Below are positions 19,282-32,400 of a stretch of 64,000 bases of DNA, in pieces. Below the pieces are notes generated by a model. It ran no database searches, had not been told where the DNA came from, and worked only from the letters and a program-made list of their open reading frames with translations. The DNA is taken from contig VLJF02000033.1 in NCBI GenBank assembly GCA_008360975.2, forward strand, positions 3,162,001 to 3,226,000. The letters are read 5' to 3'. The first letter of the stretch is position 1. Each line of letters opens with the position of its first letter. Made by a program: the position numbers and the translations under genes. Source of the stretch: Lichenostomus cassidix. Lineage: Eukaryota > Chordata > Aves > Passeriformes > Meliphagidae.

Positions 19282-20045
19282 CGGAGAGAGAGACCAGTTC
19301 ATCCCAGTTCGTCCCAGTTTGTTCATCCCAGTCCATCCCAGTCCCTCCCAGTCCATCCCAGTCCTCCTAAAATTCCCTCCCAGTGCTCCCAGTCCCTCCC
19401 AGTTCCATCCCAGTCCATCCCAGTTTGTCCATCCCACTCCCTCCCAGTCCCTCCCAGTCCCTCCCAGTTGCTCCCAGTCCATCCCAGTCCCTCCCAGTCC
19501 CTCCCAGTTGCTCCCAGTCCATCCCAGTCCCTCCCAGTGCTCCTAAAATTCCCTCCCAGTGCTCCCAGTCCCTCCCAGTTCCCCCCAAGATCCCTGTCAA
19601 TCATTCCCAGTTCCTCCCAGTCCCTCCCAGTTTATTTCCAGTCCCTCCCAGTGCCCCCAAGTTGCCTGTCAGACCATCCCAGTCCATCCCAGTTCATCCC
19701 AGTATCCTCCCAGTACCTACAAAGTTCCCTCCCAGTCCCTCCCAGTCCCTCCCAGTCCCTCCCAGTCCCTCCCAGTCCATCCCAGTCCATCCCAGTCCAT
19801 CCCAGTTCCCTCCCAGTCCATCCCAGTTCCCTCCCAGTCCATCCCAGTCCATCCCAGTCCCTCCCAGTCCATCCCAGTCCCTCCCAGTCCCTCCCAGTTC
19901 CCTCCCAGTCCATCCCAGTCCATCCCAGTCCATCCCAGTCCATCCCAGTCCCTCCCAGTCCCTCCCAGTCCCTCCCAGTTCCCTCCCAGTCCATCCCAGT
20001 CCATCCCAGTCCCTCCCAGTCCCTCCCAGTTCCCTCCCAGTGTCC
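19282..20045. repeat. Intergenic 10-bp minisatellite (TCCCAGTCCA/C)n
   Basis: This is a nearly perfect array of CCCAGTCCCT and CCCAGTCCAT units, with occasional CCCAGTGCTCC and AAAATTCCCT insertions, about 75 units. Stop-free frames give Ser/Pro/Val-rich hypothetical proteins that I do not accept as genes. Confidence 0.92.
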
Positions 20046-21390
20046 TGAGAGGATCCACTGGGAAAGAGTCAGAGAAATTTTGGGATTTTGGGATCCTCTG
20101 AAGTCTCTGATTTTGGGGAATTTTTGGAAAATTTTGGGAGGAAATTTTGGGATTTTGGGATCTCAGGAAATCCCTGATTTTGGGGGATTTTGGGGGAGGA
20201 ATTCTTGGATTTTGGGATCTCGGGAAATCCCTGATTTTGGGAGGAAATTTGGGGATTTTGGGATCTTCAGAAGTCTCTGATTTTGGAGGATTTTGGGGGG
20301 AAATTTGGGGATTTTGGGATCTCGGGAAATCCCTGATTTTGGGAGAATTTTGGGAGGAATTCTTGGATTTTGGGATCTCGGGAAATCCCTGATTTTGGGG
20401 AATTTTGGGAGGAAATTTCAGAATTTTGGGATCTCAGGAAGTTGCTGGTTTTGGAGGATTTTGGGGGGAAATTTGGGGATTTTGGGATCTCGGGAAATCC
20501 CTGATTTTGGAGGATTTTGGGAGAATTTTGGGAGGAATTGTGGGAGGAATTTTGGGATTTTGGGGAACAGAGGAGTCTCTGATTTTGGGGGAATTTTGGG
20601 AGGAAATTTTGGGATTTTGGGATCTCAGGAAATCCCTGATTTTGGGGATTTTTGGGAGGAAATTTTGGGATTTTGGGGTCCTGGGAAGTCCCTCGTTTTG
20701 GGGGATTTTGGGGAAATTTAGGGGATCTGTGAGGGAAAATTTGGGGGAATTTTGGGATGAAATTTTCGGATTTTGGGATCTCAGGGAGTCTCTGATTTTG
20801 GGGGAATTTTGGGAGGAAATTTTGGGATTTTGGAATCTCAGGAAATCCCTGATTTTGGGGATTTTTGGGAGGAAATTTTGGGATTTTGGGATTTCAGTGT
20901 GTCTCTGATTTTGGAGGAATTTGGGAGAATTTTGGGGTCCTGGGAAGTCCCTGCTTTGGGAGAATTTTGGGAAATTTAGGGGATCTGTGAGGGAAAATTT
21001 GGGAGAATTTTGGGAGGAAATTTGGGGATTTCGGGATCTCGGGAAATCCCTGATTTTGGAGGATTTTGGGAGAATTTTGGGAGGAATTGTGGGATTTTGG
21101 AGAACAGGGAAGTCCCTGATTTTGGGGGAATTTTGGGAGGAAATTTGGGGATTTTGGGATCTCAGGGAGTCCCTGATTTTGGGGATTTTGGGGAATTTTG
21201 GGGATCCCAGGAAGTCCCCGATTTTGGGGAATTTTAAGAGGAAATTTCGGGATTTTGGGATCTCGGGAAGTTCCCAATTTTGGGGAATTTTGGGATGAAA
21301 TTTTGGGATTTGGGGGATCTGGGAGGGGAAATTCGGGAATTTGGGGAGATGTGGGGAAAAATTTGGGGATTTGGGAGGAATTTGGGGGAA
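20046..21390. repeat. Intergenic minisatellite of about 60-75 bp units
   Basis: Units follow the pattern TTTTGGGATCTCGGGAAATC, CCTGATTTTGGGG, AATTTTGGGAGGAAA. They are repeated roughly 17-20 times, with higher-order variants that add GGGGATCTGTGAGGGAAAAT. No gene is seen. Confidence 0.85.
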
Positions 21391-22220
21391 AAAACCAAAA
21401 AACCCAGAAACCCCCAAAAAACCCAAAAACCCCAAAACCCCAAAAACCCCAAAAAATCAAAAAAACCCAAAGAACCAAAAACCCCAAACAACCCCAAAAA
21501 CCCCAAAAACCCAAAAAACCCAAAGAACCCAAGACCCCAAAAAAGTAAAAAAAACCCCAAAAAACCAAAATAACCCAAAACCCCAAAACCCCAAAACCCC
21601 AAAAACCCACAAACCCCAAAACCCAAAACCCAAGGGACCAAAAAACAGCAAAAACCCAAAGGCCAAAAAACCCAAAAACCCCAAACCCAAAACCCAAAAC
21701 AAAAAGTCCCAGGACAAAAACCCCAAAACCCAAAACCCCAAAAACCCCAAAGAACCCAAAACCCCAAAAACCCAAAACCCCAAAAAACTCCAAAAATAGA
21801 TAACCCAAAACTCAAAAACCCCAAAAGCCAAAGCCCAAAACCCCAAAACCCCAAAAGACCCCAAACCCCAAAAAAGCCAATAAACCAAAAACCAAAACCC
21901 AAAACCCCCAAAGCCCCAAAAAAAAACCCAAAAACCCCAAACAACCCCAAAAACCCCAAAAGCCCAAAACCCCAAAGAACCCAAAACCCCAAAAGTCCAA
22001 AAACCCCCAAAAATAAATAAACCCAAAAACTCAAAAACCCCAAAAACCCAAAAAACCCCAAAACCCCAAAACCCCAAAAACTCAAAAACCCCAAAAGCCC
22101 AAAAACCCCAAAACCAAAAACCCAAAACCCCAAAAAACTCAAAAACCCCAAAACCCCAAAACCAAAAAAACCCAAAACCCCAAAAAACCCCCAAAAAACC
22201 CCCAAAAGCCCCAAAAAACT
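21391..22220. repeat. CCCCAAAA-type low-complexity tract
   Basis: The plus strand is almost only A and C, in runs CCCCAAAAACCC, for about 0.8 kb; the minus strand is GGGGTTTT-like. It lies just beyond the COL11A2 poly(A) site. Runs of 3-4 G separated by short T tracts on the minus strand fit G-quadruplex formation (inference). Confidence 0.88.
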
Positions 22221-22254
22221 GGGAAATTCTCTTCTTTCCATATTAAAATATAAC

Positions 22255-22260
22255 TTTATT
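22255..22260 (-). promoter_or_regulatory. COL11A2: Poly(A) signal of COL11A2
   Basis: The minus strand reads AATAAA at 22260-22255 in a non-repetitive island, CCAAATAAAGTTATATTTTA. It is 1.08 kb downstream of the collagen stop codon and just before the CCCCAAAA tract. It is the only canonical signal found in a suitable place. Confidence 0.75.
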
Positions 22261-23341
22261 TGGACAAAGTTAAAACTCTCTGAGGAAAAAATTGGGATTT
22301 TGGATCTCGAGGGGAGGAAAATTCCAGAATTTGGGAATTTCTGTTGGGAATTTGGGAATTTTTGGCAGAAATTTGGGATTTTTTTGCAGGAATTTGGGAA
22401 TTTCTGGTAGGAATTTGGAAATTTTCTGCAGGAATTTGGGAATTTCCAGTGGAAATTTGGGAACTTCTGGCAAAAATTTGGGAATTCCTGGCAGGAATTT
22501 GAGGAATTCCAGTAAGATTTTGGGAATTTTCTGCAGGAATTTGGGAATTTCTGTGAGGAATTTGGGAATTTGGGCAAAAATTTGGGAATTCCCATCAGAA
22601 ATTTGGAAATTTCTGGCCAAAATTTGGGAATTTCCAGTGGAAATTTGGGAACTTCTGGCAAAAATTTGGGAATTTCTGGCAAAAATTTGGGAATTTTCTG
22701 TGGGAATTTTGGAACTTTCTGCAGGAATTTGGGAATTTCCAGTAGGAATTTGGGAATTTCCTGCAGAAATTTGGGAATTTCTGGCAAAAATTTGGGAATT
22801 TGGGAATTTCTGGCAAAAAATTCGGGAATTTCCTGCAGGAATTTGGGAATTCTGGGCTGGAATTTGGGAATTTTCGGTAAAAAATCGGGAATTTGGGAAT
22901 TTCCTGTGTAAATTTGGGAATTTCCTGCAGAATTTTGGGAATTTCCTCTCCCCACGGGATCATTTTTGGGGTAAATCCCTGGAATTTTGGGTTAAATCCC
23001 TGGAATTTTTGGGTTAAATTCCTGGAATTTTGGGGTTAAATCCCTGGAATTTTTGGGGTAAATCCCCGGGATTTTGGGGTTAAATCCCTGGAATTTTTGG
23101 GTAAAATCCCTGGAATTTTGGGGTAAATCCCTGGAATTTTGGGTGAAATCCCTGGAATTTTGGGTGAAATCCCTGGAATTTTGGGTTAAATCCCTGGAAT
23201 TTCGGGTTAAATCCCTGGAATTTCGGGTTAAATCCCTGGAATTTTTGGGGTAAATCCCTGGAATTTTTGGGGTAAATCCCTGGAATTTTTGGGTTAAATC
23301 CCTGGAATTTTTGGGGTAAATCCGCGGGATTTTTGGGGTTT
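22261..23341 (-). repeat. COL11A2 3' UTR made of minisatellite
   Basis: On the plus strand the region is two arrays. At 22310-22950 the unit is 20-24 bp, AATTTGGGAATTTCTGGCA. At 22960-23335 the unit is about 20 bp, GGGTTAAATCCCTGGAATTT. They lie between the stop codon and the AATAAA signal, so they are probably part of the mature mRNA. Confidence 0.7.
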
Positions 23342-23476
23342 TCACCCCGAGCAGCAGAGGGGGCCGAGCTCCAGCTGGGAATTCCGCGGGAATTTGGGGA
23401 ATTTGGGGAATTCCTGGATTGGGAATTGCTCCGGGCGGGAAGAGCGAAGCTCCAGCAGGCGCCGGCCGGAGCTGCC
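23342..23476 (-). CDS. COL11A2: COL11A2 terminal coding exon
   Basis: It encodes 44 residues and TGA (23344-23342). It starts [20 protein letters not shown] and ends [11 protein letters not shown], matching the family pattern ending in G-P-x-C-F/C-x-G. The middle, [13 protein letters not shown], is written by GAATTCCCCAAATTCCCC, the same text as neighbouring intron and UTR repeats. The acceptor is GCCCCAG. Confidence 0.88.
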   Translation of the reverse strand, partial: GSSGRRLLELRSSRPEQFPIQEFPKFPKFPRNSQLELGPLCCSG

Positions 23477-26400
23477 CTGGGGCTGGAAAAATGGGGAAAA
23501 AATCGGGAATTTTGGGGATTTTTAGGGAGTTTGGGGTGATGAATCCTGAAATTTGGTTTGCCACCCCGAAATTCCCACTTTTCCTACCCGAAATTCCCAA
23601 TTTTCACACCCCGAAATCCCCAAAATCCCTTTTCCCACCCCGAAATTCCCACTTTTCCCACCCGAAATCCCGAAATTTCCCAATTTTCCCACCCCAAATC
23701 ACCCAAAATTCCCACTTTTACCATCCCTGAATTTCCTAAAATGACTTTTTCCACCCCAAATCCCACAAATTCCCATTTTCCCACCCGAAATCACTCAAAA
23801 ATCCTTTTCCCACCCCAAAATTCCCACTTTTCCAACCCCAAATTCCTAATTTTTCTGCCCCAAGTCCCCAAAAATCCGACTTTCCCCACCCCGAAATCCC
23901 CAAAATTCCCAATTTTTTCATCCCAAATCCCCAAAAATCCAACTTTTCCCACCCTGAAATCCCCAAAATTCCCACTTTTTCCACCCCAAATCACCCAAAA
24001 TTCCCAATTTTCCCATCCCAAATTCCCCAAAATTCCCACTTTCCACACCCCAAATCCCCAAATTTCCCTTTTCCCGCCCCTAATTCCCACTTTTCCCACT
24101 CAAAATTCCCACTTTTCCCATTCCAATTCCCAAAATTCCCATTTTTTTCATCCCAAATCCCCAAAATTGCCAATTTTCCCACCCCAAATCCTGAAATTTC
24201 CCACTTTTTCCACCCCAAAGTTCCCAAAAATCCCTTTTCCCACTCCAAATTCCCACTTTTCCCACCCCAATTCCCCAAATTCCCACTTCCTCCACCCAAA
24301 ATTCCCATTTTCCCACCCCAAAATTCTCCCAAATTCCCACTTTTTCCACCCCAAATCCCCAAAATTCCCACTTTTCCCACCCCAAATCCCCACTTTTTCC
24401 ACCCAAAATCCCCAGTTTTCGCACCCCAAATCACCCCAAAATTCCTTTTCCCACCCCAAATCCCAAAATTCCCACTTTTTCCACCCCAAAACCCCAAAAA
24501 TTCCTTTTCCCACCCCAAATTCCCATTTTCCCACCCCAAAATCCTTTTTCCCCACCCCAAATTCCCACTTTCCCATGCAAAATCCCCAAAATTCCCATTT
24601 TATCACCCCAAAATTCCCAAAAATCCCTTTTCTTGCCCCCCAAATTCCCATTTTCCCAACCCAAATCCTGAAATTTCCCACTTTTCCCACCCTCTCCATC
24701 CCAAATTCCCACTTTTCCCATCCCAAAATCCCCAAATTCCCACTTTCTGCACCCCAAATTCCCACTTTTCCCACCCAAAAATCCCCAAATTCCCACTTTT
24801 CCCATCGCAATTCCCCAAATTCCCACTTTCTCCACCCCAAATTCCCACTTTTCCCACTCTGAAATTCTCAAAATTTCCACTTTTCCCACCCCAAATTTCC
24901 GAAACTTCCCTTTCCCCATACCAAATTCCCATTTTCCCACCCCAAATCCCAAAATTTCCCACTTTTCTCACCCCAAATTCCTCCAGAATTCCCTTTTCCC
25001 ACCCCAAATTCCCACTTTTCCCACCCAAAATTCCCTTTTTCCCACCCAAATCTCCCCAAATTCCCTTTTCCCATCCCCAAATCCCCAAATTTCCCACCTT
25101 TCCCACCCAAAATTCCCATTTCCCCCCCCAAAATTCCCTTTTCCCACCCAAAATTTTCCACTTTTCCCACCCCAAAACCAAAATTCCCATTTTCCCACCC
25201 AAATCCCAAAATCCCCATTTTCCCACCCAAAATTCCCATTTTCCCACCCCAAAATTCCCCAAAATCCCTTTTCCCACCCCAAAATTCCTTTTCCCACCCT
25301 GAAATCCCCAATTTCCCATTTTCCCAAATCCCCAGAATTCCCATTTTCCCATCCAAAAATTCTCCCAAATCCTTTTCCCCCGAAAATCCCCAGAAATTCC
25401 CATTTTCCCACCCCAAAATTCCCAAAAATCCCTTTTCCCACCCCAAATTCCCATTTTCCCACCCTAAAGTTCCCAAATTCCCACCTTTCCCACCCAAGAT
25501 TCCCTTTTCTCACCCCAAAATTCCCATTTCTCACCCCAAAATTCCCATTTTCCCACCCTAAAGTTCCCAAATTCCCACCTTTCCCACCCAAAATTCCCAT
25601 TTTCCCACTCAAAATTCCCATTTTCCCACCCAAAATCGCCAAATTCCCACCCCAAAATCCCAAAATCGCCAAATTCCCACCCCAAAATCCCAAAATCCCC
25701 ATTTTCCCACCCAAAATCCCCCACCTTTCCCACCCAAAATTCCCATTTTCCCACCCAAAATCCCAAAATCCCCATTTTTTTCTCCACCCACCCCACATCC
25801 ATCCTCGAGTATCCGGAAGTTCTCCTCTCCCAGCTCCTCCTCGTTCGCTCCCAGGAACCGCAGGGAACCCCCGGAATTTTGGGAATTTTGGGAACTTTGG
25901 GAATTTTGGGAATTTTGGGAGTTTTTGGGGTGATTTTGGGGGTTTTGGGGGGCGCAGGGCAGAGCCAGGCGCTGCCGGCAGGTGGCGCTGAGGAGCCGCA
26001 GGAACTTCAGCTGAACCACCGAGAGAGGCTGGGAGGGAAAATGGGGAGAAAATGGGAAAAAATGGTGAATTTTGGGGAGAAAAAATACTGAAATTATTGT
26101 GAAAAAATGGGGGGGAAATGGGGGGAAAATGGGGAAAGGGCTGGGAGAGAAAATGGGGAGAAAAAGGGAAAAAACGGGAAAAATATGGTTAAAAATAGTG
26201 AATTTTGGGGAGAAAAAAATGGGAAATTATTGTGGGAAAATGGGGAAAGGGCTGGGAGAGAGAAAGTGGGGAGAAAAAGGGAAAAAATGGGAAAAAACGG
26301 GGAAAAATGGTGAGAAAAAATAGTGAAATTATTGTGAAAAAATGGGGGGGAAATGGGGAAAAAAAGGGAAAAAAAGGGAAAAAAAGGGAAAAAAGGTGAA

Positions 26401-29400
26401 ATTATTGTGAAATTATTCTGAAATTATTGTGAAAAAATGGGAAATTATTGTGGGGAAAGGGCTGAGAGAGAGAATGGGGAGAAAAAGGGAAAAAATGGGA
26501 AAAATGGTGAGAAAATGGGAAAAATGGGAAATTATTGTGGGAGAATGGAGAAAAGGCTGGGAGGGAAAATGGGGAGAAAACGGGAAAAAACGGGAAAAAA
26601 TGGTGAAATTATTGTGAAAAAATAGTGAATTTATTGTGAAAACATCTTCAGCTGAACCACCGAGAGAGGCTGGGAGGGAAAATGGGGAGAAAAAGGGAAA
26701 AAATGGGAAAAAATGGTGAATTTTGGGGAGAAAAAAATACTGAAATTATTGTGGGGAAATGGGGGGGAAATGGGGAAAGGGCTGGGAGGGAAAATGGGGA
26801 GAAAATGGGAAAAAACGGGAAAATTATTGTGAAATTATTGTGAAAAAATGGGAAATTATTGTGGGGAAATGGGGAAAGGGCTGGGAGGGAAAATGGGGAA
26901 AAAACGGGAAAAAATGGGAAAAATATGGTTAAAAACAGTGAAATTATTGTGAAATTATTGTGAAAACATCTTCAGCTGAACCACCGAGAGAGGCTGGGAG
27001 GGAAAATGGGGAGAAAATGGGAGAAAACGGGAAAAATGGTGAGAAAATAGAGAGAAAAAATAGTGAAATTATTGTGAAAAAATGGGAAATTATTGTGGGG
27101 AAAATGGGGAAAGGGCTGGGAGAGAGAAAGTGGGGAGAAAAAGGGAAAAATGGGAAAAATATTGTGAAAAATAGTGAATTTTGGGGAGAAAAAAAAGGGA
27201 AATTATTGTGGGGAAAATGGGGAAAGGGCTGGGAGAGAAAATGGGGAGAAAAAGGGAAAAACGGGAAAAATATTGTGAAAAATAGTGAATTTTGGGGAGA
27301 AAAAAATGGGAAATTATTGTGGGGAAAGGGCTGGGAGAGAAAATGGGGAGAAAATGGGAAAAAACAGGAAAAATATTGTGAATTTATTGGGAAAAAATAG
27401 GGAAATGATTGTGGGGAAAATGGGGAAAGGGCTGGGAGGGAAAATGGGGGAAAATGGGGAAAAAATGGGAAAAATGGTGAATTTTGGGGAGAAAAAATAG
27501 TGAAATTATTGTGGGGAAATGAGGAAAGGGCTGGGAGAGAGAAAGTGGGGAGAAAATGGGAGAAAACGGGAAAAATATTGAGAAAAATGGTGAATTTTGG
27601 GGAGAAAAAAATGGGAAATTATTGTGGGAAAATGGGGAAAGGGCTGGGAGAGAAAATGGGGAAAAATGGGAGAAAACGGGAAAAAATGGTGAAATTATTG
27701 TGAAATTATTGTGAAATTATTGTGAAATTATTGTGAAATTATTGTGAAATTATTGTGAAAAAATTGGGAAATTATTGTGGGGAAAGGGCTGGGAGAGAGA
27801 ATGGGGAGAAAAAGGGAAAAAACCAGGAAAAAATGGGGAAAAATAGTGAAATTATTGTGGGGAAAATGGGAAATTATTGTGGGGAAATGGGGAAAGGGCT
27901 GGGAGAGAAAATGGGGAGAAAAAGGGAAAAAATGGGAAAAAATGGGGAAAAATAGTGAAATTATTGTGGGGAAATGGGGAAAAATGGGGAGAAAAAATGG
28001 GGGGAAAATGGGAAAAATGGGAAAAAATGGGGAGAAATTAGGGGAAAATGGGAAAAATGGAAATATTGGGAAAACATGGAAAATTATTGGGGAAAAAGGG
28101 AAAATATTGGGAAAAAATGAGAAAATATTGTGGAGAAATGGGGAAAAAATGGGGGAAAGATGGGAATTTTGGGGGAAAAATGGGAATTTTGGGGAGAAAA
28201 ATGGGAATTTTTGGGGAAAAAGGGGAATTTGGGGAGAAATTTGGGAGGATTTTGGGGGAAAAATGGGAATTTTGGGGGAAAAATGGGAATTTGGGAAAAA
28301 TGGGAATTTTGGGGAGAAAAATGGGAATTTTGGGGGAAAAATGGGAATTTTGGGGAAAAATGGGAATTTGGGGGAAATAGAAAAGGGAAAAAGGAATTTT
28401 GGGGAAAAAGGAATTTTGGGGAAATGGGAATTTTAGGGAAAAGTTGGAAAAAGGAAAAAATGGGAATTTTGGGGGAAAAATGGGAATTTTGGGGAAAAAA
28501 TGGGAATTTTGGGGGAAAAAATGAGAATTTTGGGGAAATTTAGGGGAAAAAATGTGAATTTTAGGGAAGAAAATGGGAGAAAAAATGGGAATTTTAGGGG
28601 AATTTTGGGGAAAAATGGGAATTTTAGGAGAAAAATGGGAATTTTAGGGGAATTTTGGGGAAAAATGGGAATATTAGGAGAAAGAATGGGAATTTTAGGG
28701 GAAAAAAGGAATTTTAGGGGGGAAAATGGGAATTTTAGGGGAAAATGGGAATTTTAGGGGAATTTGGGGGAAAAAAATGGGAAGAAATGGAATTTTGGGG
28801 GAAAATGGGAAAAAAAGGGAAAAGGGGAATTTTGGGGAAAATGGGAATTTTGGGGGAAAAAGGGAATTTTGTGGGAAATGGGATTTTTGGAGGAAAATTG
28901 GGATTTTAGGGGAAAAGTTGGGGGGAAAAAATGGGAAAATTTGGAATTTTGGGGGAAAATATGAGGAAAAATGGGAATTTTGGGGAGAAAAATGGGATAA
29001 AATGGGGGAAAATGGGAAAAATGGGGAAATGGAATTTTGGGGAAAAAATGGGAAGATTGGGAAAAAAATGGGAATTTTGGAGGAAAAATGGGAATTTTGG
29101 AGGAAAAGTGGGAGTTTTGTGGGGAAAAGTGGGAATTTTGGGGGAAATATTGGAAAAATTGGGAAAAAATTTGGAATTTTGGGGGGGAAAATGGGGAAAA
29201 AGGGAATTTTGGGGAGAAAAATGGGATAAAATGGGGAAAAATGGGAATTCTGGGGAAAATATGGGAAGAATGGGAAAAAATGGGAATTTTGGAGGAAAAA
29301 TGGGAATTTTGTGGGGAAAAATGGGTATTTTGGGGGAAAGTGGGAAAAAGTGGGAGTTTTTTGGGAGGAAATGGGGAAAAAAATGGAATTTTGGGGGGGA

Positions 29401-32400
29401 AAGTGGGGAAAAATGAGGGAAATGGGAAAAAGTAGGAATTTGGGGGGAAAACAGGAATTTGGGGAATTTGGAGAATTTTGGGAATTTTGGGAATTTTGGG
29501 AATTTTGGGGAATTTTGGGAATCTCTCACCTTGTGGCCTCCCCGGGATTGGCTGAACCACTTTGGGGTTGGAATTTCCTCCTTGGGATCCGAATTTGGGG
29601 AAGGAACCTGAGGGGGAGAGAAATTCCTGAAAATAATCCTGAAATTCCTGAAAATAATCCCAAAATTCCTGAAAATAATCCCAAAATTCCCGAAAATAAT
29701 CCTGAAATTCCTGAAAATAATCCTGAAATTCCTGAAAATAATCTTGAAATTCTGGAAAATAATCCCAAAGTTCCGAAAATAATCCCAAAATTCCTGAAAA
29801 TAATCCCAAAATTCCAGAAGATATCAAAAAATCCTGAAATTCCTGAAAATAATCCCAAAATTCCCGAAAATAATCCCGAAATTCCTGAAAATAATCCCAA
29901 AATTCCTGAAAATAATCCCAAAATTCCCAAAAATAATCCCAAAATTCCTGAAAAAAATCCTGAATTTCCTGGAAAATAATCCCAAAATTCCCAAAAATAA
30001 TCCCAAAATTCCCGAAAATAATCCCAAAATTCCTGAAAATAATCCTGAAATTCCAGAAGATATCAAAAAAATCCTGAAATTCCTGAAAATAATCCCAAAA
30101 TTCCCAAAAATAATCCTGAAATTCCCAAAAATAATCTCGAAATTCCTGAATTTCCTGGAAAAAAATCCCAAAATTCCCAAAAATAATCCCAAAATTCCCA
30201 AAAATAATCCTGAAATTCCTGAAAATAATCCTGAAATTCCCAAAATTCCCGAATTCCCGGGAATCCCAAAATTCCAGGAGATATCAAAAATAATCCCAGA
30301 GATAGCAAAAAAATCCTGAAATTCCTGGAAATAATCCCAAAATTCCAGGAGATAATAAAGATCCCAAAGAGCCCAAAAATCCCAAAAATCCCCAAAATTT
30401 GGGAGATATTAAAAAAATCCCAGAGATCCCAAAAGATCCCAAAAATCCCGAAGAGCTCAAAGATCCCAAAAATCTCAAAATATCCCAAAGAGCAAAAAAA
30501 TCCAAAAAATCCCAAAAATCCCAAAATATCCCAAAATATCCCAAAGAGCAAAAAAATCCCAAAAAGCCCAAAGATCCCCAAAAATCCCAAAGATCCCAAA
30601 AGATCCCAAAAATCGAAGAGATCCCGAAGATCCCAAAATCCTGGAGATCCCAAAAATCCCAAAAATAATTCCCAGAGATCCCAAATATCCGGATTTGGGA
30701 AAAACTCCTGAGGGAGGAGGAGAGTTGGTGGAGAAATTCCTGGGAAAAAAATCCCAAAATTCCCCAAAATAATCCCAGAATTTTAGGGAATTTTGGGAAA
30801 TTTTGGGATTAGTTCACTTCTCAGGAATTGGGGAATTTTTGGAGGAATTCCTGGGAAATTTCGGGATCCCAATCCTTGGGAATTTCTGAAATAATTTCAG
30901 GGAATTTTGTGGGAATTTTGTGGGAATTTTGTGGGAATTTTTTTTGAATTTTGGGGCAATTTTGGGAGAATTTCCGAGGAATTTTGGGGTAATTTTTTGA
31001 GGAATTTTGTGGGAGTTTTGGAGGAATTTTGTGGGAGTTTTGGAGGAATTTTTGGGGGAATTTTGGGGGAATTTTTCAAGGAATTTTGGGGAATTTTGGG
31101 AGAATTTGGGGGAATTTTTTTGAGGACTTTTGTGGGAATTTTGTGAGAATTTTTTTAGGAATTTTGGGGGAATTTTTTTAGGAATTTTGGGGGAATTTTA
31201 GGGAAATTTTGGGGGATTTTTTTTTTAATTTCAGAGGAATTTTGAGGGAATTTTTTGAGGAATTTTGTGGGAATTTTGGGAGAATTTTGCGGGAAATATT
31301 TTAGGAATTTCAGGGGAATTTTGTAGGAATTTTTGGAGGTATTTCAGGGGAATTTTGTGGGAATTTTGGGAGAATTTTTTGAGGAATTTTGGGGTAATTT
31401 GGGACCAATTTTGGGGGAACTTTTTTAGGAATTCCAGGGAATTTTGTAGGACTTTTTTTGGAATTTTCGGAGGAATTTTGTGGGACTTTTGGGGGAGAAT
31501 TTTAGGGAAATTTTGGGGGATTTTTTTGAGAAATTTTGTGGGAATTTTGGGGGAATTTGGGAGAATTTTTGTGAGAATTATTTTAGGAATTTTGGGGACA
31601 TTTCAGAGGAATTTTGAGGGAATTTTTGTAGGAATTTTGTGGGAATTTAGGGGGAATTTTTGGAGGATTTTTGGGGGAATTTCAGGGGATTTTTTTAGGG
31701 ATTTTGGGAGAATTTTTGGGGAATTTTCTGGGAATTTTTTTAGGAATTTCAGGGCAATTTTGGGGGAATTTTTGGAGGAATTTTGTGGGAATTTTTGGGG
31801 AATTTCAGGAGAATTTGGTGAGAATTTTGGGGTAAATTTTGGGAATTCTGGGGGAATTTTGGAGGCATTTTGTGGGAATTTTGTGGGAATTTTGTAGGAA
31901 TTTTGTGGGAATTTGGGAGAATTTTTGGGAGAATTTTTTGAGAAATTTTAGGGAAATTTCAGAGGAATTTTGGGATAATTTTGGGGGGGAATTTTTCAAG
32001 GAATTTGGGGAATTTTGGGATTTGGGGGAAATTTTTTGAGGAATTTTGTGGGAATTTTGTAAGAATTTTTGGGAATTTTGTGGGAATTTTGGGACAATTT
32101 GGGGGGAATTTTTTGAGAAATTCCAGGGAATTTTGTGGGAATTTTGGGAGAATTTTAGGGGAATTTTGTGGGAGAATTTTAGGGAAATTTTGGGGGAATT
32201 TTTTTAGGAATTCCAGGGAATTTTGGGAGAATTTTAGGGAAATTTTGGGGGAATTTTTTGAGGAATTTTGGGGGGAATTTTTTGAGGAATTCCAGGGAAT
32301 TTTGGGAGAATTTTAGGGGAGAATTTCAGGGGAATTTTTTTAGGAATTTCAGGGAAATTTCGGGGGAATTTTTTGGAATTTTTGGAGGAACTTTGGGTGA

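Noticed and set aside
19180..20280. 366-codon plus-strand Ser/Pro/Val frame starting in the promoter
   Set aside because: It is the translation of the 10-bp TCCCAGTCCA array. Composition and periodicity come from the repeat.
21391..22220. Interstitial telomere
   Set aside because: Vertebrate telomere is TTAGGG. The GGGGTTTT likeness is to ciliates and the array is irregular.
21234..22955. 573-codon minus-strand frame alternating Gly/Phe/Leu and Pro/Lys/Ile
   Set aside because: It is composed of three unrelated repeat families and crosses the COL11A2 poly(A) signal.
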